Origin: Rhodococcus qingshengii
GTDB lineage: Bacteria > Actinomycetota > Actinomycetes > Mycobacteriales > Mycobacteriaceae
NCBI RefSeq assembly: GCF_021025955.1
Contig: NZ_JAJNCL010000003.1
Coordinates: 620,001-684,000, forward strand
Reading direction: 5' to 3'
Length of the DNA: 64,000 bases
Shown one piece after another: positions 9,022 to 17,352 of the stretch; positions within the stretch are counted from its first letter, which is position 1, and each line of letters begins with the position of its first letter. The translations under genes and the position numbers were made by a program. The notes under the pieces are model-generated. The model did not search any database and had not been told where the DNA came from. It was given only the letters and a program-made list of their open reading frames with translations.

Positions 9022-10163
9022 GCCCGCCCGAGCGACAATCGAGCGATGATCGTTGCCAGGGCGAGAGCGGCGAAAATGACTCCGGCCCAGACCAATTGAC
9101 GTGTTCCGAGATGTGCGAGAAACAAGCCGCCTGTCGCTGTTCCGAGCGTGATTCCCAGATTGGAGAACGAAATGAACAGGCTGTTACCGAACTCGGGCGC
9201 ATCAGCCGAATCTCGTCCCATCCAACTCTGCGAAACGACCAGTCCACCGGAATGCACCATGCCCCACACCAACACGGCTACAGTCATCGCGGCAGAGTAC
9301 GGCCCCACCAGATAGATCACGACGTACACGACGATGTACAGCAACGGGAAAGCCACCACCGTTCGCACCACATTCTTTCCGAGCATCGCACCGAACACGA
9401 AGTTCCCGAAGATCATCACGACACCGAAAGCCAAGAGCATCGCGCTGATCCACGATCCGCTCATCCCGGTCACCCCGCCGAGATATTCGGCGAAGTATCC
9501 GTACACCGAAAACATGGCTGCGAAGACGAAGGTGACGGAAAGAATGGTCAACCACACGCGGGGCCGGCGAAGTATTCCGACCTGCGCGCCGTACGACATG
9601 CGTTGTGTCACCGGGGTCGAGGGCAGAAGTGTCAGAATTCCGAAAAACGCGAAGACGTTGACTACAGCGCCGAAAACGAATGCTGTCGACACCGTGAAGT
9701 TCTCGGCCAGATACGACGTCAACGGCACACCGAACGCAAATCCGACAGTGACACCGGCAAATACCTTCGTGACCGCAGAAGTTGCCTCCTCCGGTGGCAC
9801 CAGACGAACCGCACTCGCGAGCGCGAGAGCGAAGAAGACCGGATGAACGACGGCGGGGATGATTCGGAAAGCAAACATCACCTCGAAACTCGACGTTGTC
9901 GCATACACCAGATTGGAAACCGCGAAGACTGCAATCGCCACCAACAGAACGGTTTTCCGGTTGATTCCCGAAGTGAAAAGCGTCGTGAACGGACCGGTCA
10001 CCGCCACGACGAGCGCAAACACGCCGACCAACCATCCAGCATCAGACGCGGTGATGCCGAACTTGTCGCTGACCTGGGGCAGAACCCCAATAATCCCCAT
10101 CTCGGTGGTGATGATTCCGAATACGCCCAATGCCAGAACGGGAATCAACAATTTCGACTTCAC
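8988..10163 (-). CDS. MFS drug/sugar efflux transporter (DHA1-type)
   Basis: A 391-aa inner-membrane antiporter with about 12 transmembrane segments, of the AraJ/Bcr-like DHA1 type (start region LLIPVLALGVFGIITTEMGI). The start is set at a GTG at 10163 because GAGGAG lies exactly 6 nt upstream; a GTG at 10187 is the alternative. It follows an ArsR-family gene on the same strand by about 100 bp, and an operator-like palindrome lies in that gap. Together they look like an effector-induced efflux unit. The compound exported is unknown. Its 3' end overlaps the convergent racemase gene. Confidence 0.85.
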   Translation of the reverse strand: MKSKLLIPVLALGVFGIITTEMGIIGVLPQVSDKFGITASDAGWLVGVFALVVAVTGPFTTLFTSGINRKTVLLVAIAVFAVSNLVYATTSSFEVMFAFRIIPAVVHPVFFALALASAVRLVPPEEATSAVTKVFAGVTVGFAFGVPLTSYLAENFTVSTAFVFGAVVNVFAFFGILTLLPSTPVTQRMSYGAQVGILRRPRVWLTILSVTFVFAAMFSVYGYFAEYLGGVTGMSGSWISAMLLAFGVVMIFGNFVFGAMLGKNVVRTVVAFPLLYIVVYVVIYLVGPYSAAMTVAVLVWGMVHSGGLVVSQSWMGRDSADAPEFGNSLFISFSNLGITLGTATGGLFLAHLGTRQLVWAGVIFAALALATIIARLSLGRAHNENGAKVPV

Positions 10164-10209
10164 AACACACTCCTCGTACTGCGCCACGCGGGGCGCGAAA
10201 CAAATATAT

Positions 10210-10225
10210 ATCTAGATATGTAGAT
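10210..10225. promoter_or_regulatory. Operator ATCTA-N6-TAGAT upstream of MFS gene
   Basis: An inverted repeat ATCTA-gatatg-TAGAT lies 47 bp upstream of the GTG start of the efflux gene, inside an unusually AT-rich patch. The same half-sites with the same 6-nt spacing recur at 10610-10625 upstream of the arsR gene. This is the expected arrangement for an autoregulatory ArsR-type repressor that also controls its pump. Confidence 0.6.
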
Positions 10226-10264
10226 ATGATTGGAGGACAACGATCGTCGCGGAAAACCCTACTG

Positions 10265-10576
10265 TCACAGTTTTTCGCGAACGAATTCCCTGAACTCGTC
10301 GATCACGGCTTCATTCCGCCGGTAGTACGTCCACTTCCCGATACGTTCGGACTCGAGCAGGCCCACATCCTTCATGCCCTGCAGATACCCCGAGATCACC
10401 GACTGCGCGAGCCCCGATCGCGACTGAATGTCACCAACACAGACTCCGATGTGAAAACCGAGATCCTGTTGCGTGTACGAGTCCTCGTCGAAGTACTTCG
10501 CCGGATGTGCGAGCCACTCCATGATCTGCAGGCGAGTCGGGTTGGACAGCGACTTGAAGATCGCCAAAGCATCCAT
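10265..10576 (-). CDS. ArsR-family winged-helix transcriptional repressor
   Basis: A 103-aa dimeric DNA-binding protein. LSNPTRLQIMEWL at about residues 9-21, the recognition-helix segment SGLAQSVISGYLQGMKDVGLL at about 54-74 and the wing ERIGKWTYYRRNE are characteristic. Cysteines are sparse (Cys46 in GVCVGD), and the classic ELCVCDL arsenic-binding loop is absent, so the inducer may be organic rather than a metal. It lies upstream of the MFS pump on the same strand and has an operator-like repeat just before its start, implying autoregulation. Confidence 0.85.
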   Translation of the reverse strand: MDALAIFKSLSNPTRLQIMEWLAHPAKYFDEDSYTQQDLGFHIGVCVGDIQSRSGLAQSVISGYLQGMKDVGLLESERIGKWTYYRRNEAVIDEFREFVREKL

Positions 10577-10609
10577 CGATCACACCTCACCCTTCGCCGA
10601 GCGGAACAC

Positions 10610-10625
10610 ATCTACTTTTATAGAT
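10610..10625. promoter_or_regulatory. Operator ATCTA-N6-TAGAT upstream of arsR gene
   Basis: ATCTA-ctttta-TAGAT lies 34 bp before the ArsR start codon. It matches the site at 10210-10225 in both half-sites and spacing, although the spacer sequences differ. This position would let a repressor block initiation of its own gene. Confidence 0.6.
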
Positions 10626-10914
10626 ACGACCGGCGAAGTCAAGCTTGCGCGGCGCATGGAAGGTTGTGCATCACACACCGAGGCGCGAAGTGAGCTGTGC
10701 CACTTGAATTTCAGTGACCTGCGGAAACATGCGCCCCGACTTTCTATCTGTGACGACTTGTTTATAGTTATCGCCAACAACGAATTGTCGGAACTTTCCG
10801 GTTCACCTCAGAACGTCCGTGGGTGAACACAATTCGCTCAACATCAGCCGTACCCGGCTTGTCATTCGGGAGTCGAACCATGAGCACACCACACCAGTTC
10901 GGGCTCGATCTCTG
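10626..10914. other. Intergenic region with a possible 11-codon leader ORF
   Basis: About 290 bp between divergent arsR and the MCE gene. The only coding-like element is an 11-codon frame from ATG at 10880, preceded by GGGAG seven nt upstream. Its TGA stop (10913-10915) overlaps the MCE ATG as TGATG. No strong hairpin or operator was seen elsewhere. The region should contain the promoters for both flanking genes. Confidence 0.4.
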
Positions 10915-12165
10915 ATGGTGATGTCGAGGCTCGCCAAATGGCAGCTGGTCGCTCTCGTCGCCGTCGCGCTACTCGGGTTGATCTACGTCGGTGCCAAATA
11001 CGTACGGCTGGACAATCTTCTGGGATTCGGCCAGTACACGGTCAAGACCGAACTGGCGACGTCCGGCGGCATCTTCACCAACGCCGAAGTGACCTACCGT
11101 GGTGTGCCCGTCGGACGCGTCGGCGACATGTCGCTCACGTCCGACGGAATCGAAGTCGACCTGTTGATCGACAGCAGTGCTCCCCAGATCCCCGCATCCG
11201 CGCGAGCTGTCGTGGCCAATCGCTCAGCCATCGGCGAGCAGTACGTCGACCTGCAGCCCGATACCGACCAGGGCCCGTTCCTCGAAAACGGCTCGGTGAT
11301 CGCCGTGGGCGACACCACCACGCCGATCCCGATCGAGAACGTCTTGACCAGCGCCGACGGTCTGGTGCACTCCGTTCCGGTCGACGCCCTCCACACCGTC
11401 GCGAAGGAACTCGGCGCGGCATTCAACGGCAAGGGCGGAGATCTCCAGGTACTTGCCGACTCGCTGTCGGGGATTTCCCAGTCGGGCCTCGACACCCTTC
11501 CCCAGACCCTCGGACTGATCCGCGACAGCCAGACGGTACTCACAACCCAGTCCGATCAATCGTCGGCGATCAAGCAGTTCAGCACCGACCTCGACGCACT
11601 GACCGCGCAGTTGCGCACCAGCGACCCCGACATCCGACGCGTGATCGACAACGGCATACCGGCCAGCGAACAAGTCGGCGCACTCGTCACCGAAGCCGGT
11701 CCTGCGCTTACGACCAACCTCTCCAACCTCGCCACCGTTGCATCGGCGGCCGCACCGACAGTGCCTACCCTGCAGCCCTTCTTGCTCTTTCTCCCTGCGC
11801 TCGCCGGTGCAGCGCCCACCGTGGCACCAGCAGATGGAACCGTGCACCTGGGCTTGGTGCTCGAGACCAACAACCCGCTCTCGTGCACCGTCGGATACGA
11901 AGGGACCATGGCGATCCTCGACGAGATGAAGCGCAAAGACCCGAACTTCGACGACACCACACAGGACTTCCCACTGAACACCGCTGCCAACTGCCAGGCA
12001 CCTCAGGGCAGTGAAACGGGTGTCCGCAGCGCCAACCGCATCGCCTTCGCCGATCCGAACACCTCGCAACCGTGGGACAGCAAGCCCAAGGTGGACCCGG
12101 ACAAGCTCGATCTCAATCCGATCGCCACCCAACTTGCACCGATGCTCGGCGCCACCCCGAAGTAG
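10915..12165 (+). CDS. Orphan MCE/MlaD-domain protein
   Basis: A 416-aa cell-envelope protein. One N-terminal membrane anchor (about residues 6-27) is followed by an MCE/MlaD domain (about 35-115: GGIFTNAEVTYRGVPVGRVG) and a long helical region typical of mycobacterial Mce substrate-binding subunits, which form a channel for lipid uptake. It stands alone: no YrbE permeases, other mce genes or Mce-associated genes adjoin it. ATG 10915, GTG 10918 and ATG 10921 are all possible starts, and none has its own good Shine-Dalgarno. The upstream 11-codon frame may supply coupled initiation. Confidence 0.82.
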   Translation: MVMSRLAKWQLVALVAVALLGLIYVGAKYVRLDNLLGFGQYTVKTELATSGGIFTNAEVTYRGVPVGRVGDMSLTSDGIEVDLLIDSSAPQIPASARAVVANRSAIGEQYVDLQPDTDQGPFLENGSVIAVGDTTTPIPIENVLTSADGLVHSVPVDALHTVAKELGAAFNGKGGDLQVLADSLSGISQSGLDTLPQTLGLIRDSQTVLTTQSDQSSAIKQFSTDLDALTAQLRTSDPDIRRVIDNGIPASEQVGALVTEAGPALTTNLSNLATVASAAAPTVPTLQPFLLFLPALAGAAPTVAPADGTVHLGLVLETNNPLSCTVGYEGTMAILDEMKRKDPNFDDTTQDFPLNTAANCQAPQGSETGVRSANRIAFADPNTSQPWDSKPKVDPDKLDLNPIATQLAPMLGATPK

Positions 12166-12211
12166 CCGTAAACGACTGGCACCGTCAGTGCTCGCCGACC
12201 ATGATGATGTG

Positions 12212-13003
12212 ATGTCAGAAGGAACGCCTGAGGGCAAGCCACGGGGGATGTCACGAAGTTTCGACGAACTCGTAGCCGAAGCCGAATCCGCCTCCGTCGA
12301 CGGATGGGATTTCTCGTGGCTCGACGGGCGCGCTACGGAGCAGCGTCCCACGTGGGGATACCAGAAACTGATGGGTCAACGTCTCGGCGGTGCCGGCGCT
12401 GCGCTGGACATCCAGACCGGCGGCGGCGAAGTCCTTGCCGCCGCACCATCACTCCCGTCCGTGATGGCAGCTACCGAATCCTGGCCACCGAATGTCGCCA
12501 AGGCCACTGCCCTTCTGCGTCCCCGAGGTGTGGTGGTCGTCGCGGACGCAGACGAGCCACCGCTACCGTTTGCCGATTCGGCATTCGATCTGGTGACCAG
12601 CCGGCACCCCGCGACAGTGTGGTGGTCCGAGATCGCGCGCGTGCTCGAACCCGGGGGAACGTACTTCGCCCAACATGTGGGTCACGCAAGCGTGTTCGAA
12701 CTTGTCGAGTACTTTCTCGGACCCCAGCCGGAGGCTCGTCGCGGACGGCACTACGAGGACGAAAGTGCTGACGCGATTGCGGCCGGGCTCACCATCGTCG
12801 ACCTTCGTTTCGAGCGTCTGCGCATGGAATTCTTCGACATCGGCGCCGTTGTCTACTTCTTACGCAAGGTGATCTGGATGGTTCCGGGATTCACCGTGGC
12901 GCAGTACCGAGACCGACTCCGCGAACTCGACGCGCAGATCCGTCGCGACGGATCGTTTGTCGCATACTCGAGTCGATTCCTGATCGAGGCACGCAAGAGC
13001 TGA
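12212..13003 (+). CDS. Class I SAM-dependent methyltransferase
   Basis: A 263-aa soluble protein. The SAM-binding motif I region reads AALDIQTGGGEVL at about residues 68-80. It is followed by VVVVADADEPPLPFADSAFD, with the acidic residue and the post-motif stretch of UbiE/Methyltransf_11-type enzymes, and ARVLEPGGTY further on. The ATG at 12212 has no clear ribosome-binding site; an internal ATG at 12248 is the alternative. It lies 46 bp after the MCE gene on the same strand and may be cotranscribed. The acceptor substrate is unknown. Confidence 0.75.
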   Translation: MSEGTPEGKPRGMSRSFDELVAEAESASVDGWDFSWLDGRATEQRPTWGYQKLMGQRLGGAGAALDIQTGGGEVLAAAPSLPSVMAATESWPPNVAKATALLRPRGVVVVADADEPPLPFADSAFDLVTSRHPATVWWSEIARVLEPGGTYFAQHVGHASVFELVEYFLGPQPEARRGRHYEDESADAIAAGLTIVDLRFERLRMEFFDIGAVVYFLRKVIWMVPGFTVAQYRDRLRELDAQIRRDGSFVAYSSRFLIEARKS

Positions 13004-13047
13004 GCGCACCGCGTCGGGGCAGCGCATCCCGAACGTGATCGAAGCTG

Positions 13048-13800
13048 CTAGTCCGACTCGTCGACGTCGCTCCGCGAGCCGATCGCAGCGGCGAGATAGT
13101 CGCCGAGTTCACGCTGAAGGTTCGCGTCGAGCGCCCTGGCCAGTGCCGAATGTACCGACGCCACACCGAGTTCACGCATCGTCTGGAGCATCTCGGCGGT
13201 TCCGGCAACCTCGTCGCCCTCCGGGAGCCAACCGACCCCGTGCTGATCGACGATGCGATCCTTCGCCGCCTGAATCAGGTCTTTGGCGATTCCGTCCACG
13301 GCGTTGTGGAGCTTTTCATGCACATCGACAAGGTGATCGAGAGTGAAACCGTATTCGAGGAGACTCGAAAACCCGCTGAGCAAAGCAGGATCGGTGAAAA
13401 CGCATTTCTCTCCTTCGATCTCTACCAGTCCGAGATCTACGAGACGATCCAGTTGACCATCCGCATCGCCCCCGAGAAATTCGCGTACGACGGTCATCTC
13501 GATACTCACGGTGTCACTGCGGGACCATGGTTCGGTGACCGCGTGTTGCAGACCCAGCACCTCTGTCAGGTCTTTCCCGGTTTCCCACCCGGTGATGAAG
13601 TCGTCGATATGCGCAGTGGTGAAACCTCGTTGAAGAAGTGTGTCGATCAGTTTGAGGCGTTCGAGGTGCGCGTCGCCGTAGATGCCTACCCGCCCCCGCT
13701 TCTCCGGCGGAGGAAGCAATCCGCGTTCCTGATATGCCCGTACATTCCGCGAGGTAGTGCCCGCAGCCCGCGCGAGATCGTCGATGCGGTACTCGGTCAC
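13048..13800 (-). CDS. MerR-family transcriptional regulator
   Basis: A 250-aa regulator. The N-terminal MerR helix-turn-helix reads YRIDDLARAAGTTSRNVRAY with the wing ERGLLPPPEKRGRVGIY (about residues 3-42); a long coiled dimerisation helix and a helical effector region follow. The start is set at GTG 13800 because a GGAG lies 8 nt upstream; an open frame reaches 13854. It lies 75 bp downstream of the monooxygenase gene on the same strand, so it could be the last gene of that operon. No cysteine pattern of metal-sensing MerR proteins is present, which suggests an organic ligand. Confidence 0.82.
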   Translation of the reverse strand: MTEYRIDDLARAAGTTSRNVRAYQERGLLPPPEKRGRVGIYGDAHLERLKLIDTLLQRGFTTAHIDDFITGWETGKDLTEVLGLQHAVTEPWSRSDTVSIEMTVVREFLGGDADGQLDRLVDLGLVEIEGEKCVFTDPALLSGFSSLLEYGFTLDHLVDVHEKLHNAVDGIAKDLIQAAKDRIVDQHGVGWLPEGDEVAGTAEMLQTMRELGVASVHSALARALDANLQRELGDYLAAAIGSRSDVDESD

Positions 13801-13875
13801 CGCCTCGTCTCCTCTGCCGCGTCGGTCGTCACGATTCCAACTTAGTGGCAACACCAGGCCTGTCAGAACCCGGGA

Positions 13876-15363
13876 TCAGGTCTGCGCAGTGTCTTTCTCG
13901 CGCACCGTGCTCGTGTAGTCCCGAAGATCCACCGATTTCAATTGGTTCACGTACTGGGTCGCGAAACCGGGAAACATCGTGGCGTTGAAACCTTCGTCAG
14001 TGAGATACCAACTCGAACATCCAGAGTTCCACGTGGTCTTCGACAGCCGCCGCTGCAACTCGACGTTGTACGCATCTTCGACATCTTGACGAACATCGAG
14101 TGCCTTGAGGTCGCGCTCGAGGACGATCTTGATCGCTTGTGCGAGATAGTCGAGTTGCGCTTCCATGTACACGAGGGCGGAGCTGTGCCCCGGACCCGAG
14201 TTGGGTCCGAAGGTGAAATACAGGTTGGGGTAGCCGGATACCGCGATGCTCTTATACGCACGCGCCCCGGATTTCCACTCCTGTGCGAGCACACGTCCAC
14301 CCCTTCCGATGATCGGGACCGGTGTTCCGGTCTTGCAAACGTCGAAGCCGGTGGCGAACACAATGCAGTCGAATTGATGCTCGATCCCTTCGACCGTGCG
14401 AATGCCATGTGGGGCCAGTCTCGCGATCGGCCAGGTCACGAGTGTGCAATTGTCCTGCTGGAGAGCCGGGTAATACTCGCTGGTCATCAGCAACCGCTTA
14501 CACCCAGCCCGAAAGTCGGGAGTGAGTTGTCGCCGCAACCACGGGTCCTTCACCTGCATACGCAGATGAAGACGCCCGACTGTCTCCACCACCCTCGTCA
14601 ACGGGGATTGCCAGACCACCCCGAGTGCTACCGATTCGTGCCCCCAGTACCAAGCCCGACGCGCCAGAGTCTGGACGCCCGGATGACGACGGTACAGCTC
14701 CTTGGTCCGAGGTCGGGTGCGTAGGTTTGCTCGCGGCAATGCCCATCCGGGTGTTCGTTGGAAAACCTTCACAGATCGTGCAGTTTTGACGAGTTCCGGG
14801 ACGATCTGGACGCCACTGGCGCCGGTTCCGATCACTGCGACTCGTTTGTCGGTGAAGTCGTAGTCATGGTCCCAGCGAGCGCTGTGAATCTTGTGTCCTT
14901 CGTAGCTCTCCAAACCCGGAACAGCAGGAAAGCTGACGTTCGCGAGCGGACCCGACGCCATGACGACGGTCCGGGCAACGAGCGCTTCACGGCCCTCGAG
15001 CGCGATCGTCCAGACACCGGTCTGCTCGTCCCACTCGATGCCCGTGACGTTGCACAGAAACCGAATCTTCGGATCGAGGCCGAACTCTTTCACCATCGTT
15101 CGGATGTAGCCGAGGATCTCCGCGCTGGCTGAGTAGGTGTGCGACCAGTCCGGATTCGGGGCGAAACTGTACGAGTACAGACGGGACGGAATGTCGCACG
15201 CAGCGCCCGGATACGTGTTGTCACGCCACGTCCCGCCGACTTCCGTGCCCCGTTCGAGAATGACGAAGTCCTCGATACCGTTCTGCTTCAACCGAATCGC
15301 CGCTCCGATTCCTGCGAAACCTCCACCGATGATCGCCACTGACAGCGGCTCGGCAGTACTCAT
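13876..15363 (-). CDS. Flavin-dependent Baeyer-Villiger-type monooxygenase
   Basis: A 495-aa NADPH- and FAD-dependent monooxygenase. The FAD Rossmann motif GGGFAGIG is at 13-20, and GTWRDNTYPG at 44-53. A Baeyer-Villiger-type fingerprint YEGHKIHSARW is at 154-164 (consensus FxGxxxHxxxW), the NADPH motif GTGASG at 179-184, and FATGFD lies in the C-terminal half. It inserts oxygen next to a carbonyl to give an ester or lactone. Its ATG overlaps the stop of the ferritin-like gene as ATGA, showing tight coupling. Similar proteins include M. tuberculosis MymA/EthA-type enzymes. The substrate is not evident. Confidence 0.88.
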   Translation of the reverse strand: MSTAEPLSVAIIGGGFAGIGAAIRLKQNGIEDFVILERGTEVGGTWRDNTYPGAACDIPSRLYSYSFAPNPDWSHTYSASAEILGYIRTMVKEFGLDPKIRFLCNVTGIEWDEQTGVWTIALEGREALVARTVVMASGPLANVSFPAVPGLESYEGHKIHSARWDHDYDFTDKRVAVIGTGASGVQIVPELVKTARSVKVFQRTPGWALPRANLRTRPRTKELYRRHPGVQTLARRAWYWGHESVALGVVWQSPLTRVVETVGRLHLRMQVKDPWLRRQLTPDFRAGCKRLLMTSEYYPALQQDNCTLVTWPIARLAPHGIRTVEGIEHQFDCIVFATGFDVCKTGTPVPIIGRGGRVLAQEWKSGARAYKSIAVSGYPNLYFTFGPNSGPGHSSALVYMEAQLDYLAQAIKIVLERDLKALDVRQDVEDAYNVELQRRLSKTTWNSGCSSWYLTDEGFNATMFPGFATQYVNQLKSVDLRDYTSTVREKDTAQT

Positions 15364-16280
15364 GCGAGTGGCTCGTACGTCAGTTCCTTGGCCCAGGACG
15401 GCTCGGAATTGAGTCTGCTGCCGGAAAGTCGGCCCGTGACCTTGACCATCCGATCGGCAAGCAGATGGTAGGGATGGTTGCGATTGATGACCATGTTGCC
15501 GTGCCACTTCACCACCCGATACATCGGGACGCGGAGCGCGGCCGGACTCCGTTCGCCTACGTTCCTGAACCGCTTCATCGCGGTGTAGAGCCGTTCCTCG
15601 TTCACTCCCATGTCGACGATGTTGTCGCGCATCTTGTTCAGCAACGGGATGTAACGAAGTGTCCCGATGATCAACGCCGGGTTGATCCAGGCGCCGACGG
15701 TTTCGACAACGAGCTTGCGCGTCGTCGAGTGCCCGAGCATCTCGATGACCGCAAAATCCACCGCCAGATGCCTGGACTCGTCTGCGTTGATCTTCTTGAA
15801 CACAGCCTGACAGACCGGATCCTCGATCTCGTCCATGATGAACTTGACCAGGGCTCCGTCGAGCGCCACCTCGAGCATCGGTATAACGGTCCCTAGAATC
15901 GAGAGCGACAAACCGTCGGAATGCTTGTCCAGCCAGTCGATGACGAGCTTGACGTTGATGTTGGGCTCGGGCATCTCGTCGCCGTCGAGCATTCCCCACC
16001 TACGCATCAGCGCGAGTTCGGCGTTGGCGTGCTTCTGTTCCTCTGCGTGGAAATGCCGATAGATGTCTCGGAGAGTTTCAGTCGGCGCCTTGAGAGCCAT
16101 CGCAGCGAAGCCGCGGGCACCAACGTTCTCGATCCACATCAGGTCCGACATGAACGGTTTCAGCTTCGCATGAAGCTCTGGACTGATCGTCTCGGCACCG
16201 GGAGCATCCCAGTCGATGTCCACCAGAGCCCATTGGCGGTCCTTGATCTTCTGCAGCATTCCGTCGAAATCGAAGGACAT
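15360..16280 (-). CDS. Ferritin-like diiron oxidoreductase-type protein
   Basis: A 306-aa, mostly helical protein. Two iron-ligand-type motifs are visible: EEQKH at 80-84 (ExxH, in FHAEEQKHAN) and DESRH at about 167-171 (ExxH, in INADESRHLAVD). These are the paired E/ExxH ligands of ferritin-like carboxylate-bridged diiron enzymes. Such proteins are often annotated vaguely as reductase or metal-dependent hydrolase. Its stop overlaps the monooxygenase start, and its own start is 1 bp from the SDR stop. A hydroxylation or N-oxygenation role is plausible but unproven. Confidence 0.75.
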   Translation of the reverse strand: MSFDFDGMLQKIKDRQWALVDIDWDAPGAETISPELHAKLKPFMSDLMWIENVGARGFAAMALKAPTETLRDIYRHFHAEEQKHANAELALMRRWGMLDGDEMPEPNINVKLVIDWLDKHSDGLSLSILGTVIPMLEVALDGALVKFIMDEIEDPVCQAVFKKINADESRHLAVDFAVIEMLGHSTTRKLVVETVGAWINPALIIGTLRYIPLLNKMRDNIVDMGVNEERLYTAMKRFRNVGERSPAALRVPMYRVVKWHGNMVINRNHPYHLLADRMVKVTGRLSGSRLNSEPSWAKELTYEPLA

Positions 16281-16281
16281 G

Positions 16282-17205
16282 TCACGCTCCTTTCGTGCTC
16301 AGCGAGTTCGTCTCCGGCACCGCCGAGGTTCCAGATGATCCCGACTTCTGTTTCGGCGCAAAGCGATTGAGAACTCCGCAGCCCCACGTGTATGCAACGG
16401 GTAGATACCGCTTGAGTCGCCAGATCACCTTCGCATCGAACTGCGGCACCACGTAGAGGCGACCCTTGTCGTAGGCGTCGAGAGTGGTAACGGCGATGCG
16501 CTCCGGCGAAAAGCCGGTTCGTCGCATCAACGCCTGCGCCAATTGTGTTGCTTCCGCGGTGATTCGACCGTCGAGAGCAACATTTGTCTTGACGAAGGTC
16601 GGACACAGCACCGTCACCCGCACTCCCGTACCGGCAAGTTCAGCAGACAAGGTCTCCGAGAGCGACATCACGGCCGCTTTGCCGACGTTGTAGGGCGCCA
16701 TCAGCGGCGCAGCCGCAAACCCAGCGGCCGAGGCCACGTTGATGAATCCCCCGGCGCCGCTCGCACGCAGTTGTGGAGCGAATATCTCACAGCCGTGGAC
16801 GACACCCCACAGATTGATCCCGAGTGCCCACTCCCAATCGTCGAAACCGATCTCGCCCACCGGTTTTCCACCGATACCGACCCCGGCATTGTTGATCACC
16901 AGCGAAAGCGGACCCGCAAGTTCGAGTTCCGCGAACAACGCCAGGTCCTGAACCTGCTCACGAATCGACACATCGCATTGGACGGCATGTGCGGTACCAC
17001 CGATCTCATCGATGAGTGCCACTGTTTCCTTGGCCCGTTCCAGCGAGATATCCGCGCAGATCACCTCACCGCCTCGGCGCGCCAACTCCAACGAAAAGGC
17101 ACGGCCGATTCCGCTGCCGGCGCCGGTCACCACTGCGCGGGCGTTGTAGGACACCTTCGATCCGCGGTTCTTGGTCGGCTTCTTGGTAGACACTGGTCGG
17201 CTCAC
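16282..17205 (-). CDS. Short-chain dehydrogenase/reductase (SDR), first gene of BVMO operon
   Basis: A 307-aa NAD(P)-dependent oxidoreductase with a basic N-terminal extension. TGAGSGIG is at 27-34, NNAGVG near 106, a catalytic serine in INVASAAG, and YNVGK as the YxxxK motif. A C-terminal extension of about 60 residues reaches beyond the core SDR fold and contains an aromatic, possibly membrane-associating patch (KRYLPVAYTWGCGVLNRF). It is the promoter-proximal gene of the SDR/ferritin-like/BVMO unit. It probably oxidises a secondary alcohol to the ketone used by the monooxygenase, or the reverse. Confidence 0.85.
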   Translation of the reverse strand: MSRPVSTKKPTKNRGSKVSYNARAVVTGAGSGIGRAFSLELARRGGEVICADISLERAKETVALIDEIGGTAHAVQCDVSIREQVQDLALFAELELAGPLSLVINNAGVGIGGKPVGEIGFDDWEWALGINLWGVVHGCEIFAPQLRASGAGGFINVASAAGFAAAPLMAPYNVGKAAVMSLSETLSAELAGTGVRVTVLCPTFVKTNVALDGRITAEATQLAQALMRRTGFSPERIAVTTLDAYDKGRLYVVPQFDAKVIWRLKRYLPVAYTWGCGVLNRFAPKQKSGSSGTSAVPETNSLSTKGA

Positions 17206-17352
17206 CTTGAAGACGCTTCGACTGCTGTGTGTTTCTCCATCTACAAAGAGTCATCCACAACCGTGCCAGTTGTCAATGGCCTAGAATTCGATGGCGGAAT
17301 ACGCGCCGGTCGAACGAGCACCCGAACTGCGCGAATGAAGTCCTTTGTCGAC

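Noticed and set aside
15364-15999. Upstream extension of the monooxygenase frame
   Set aside because: It runs antiparallel in phase through the ferritin-like gene on the same strand; the ATG at 15363 gives the standard protein start with FAD motif at residue 13.
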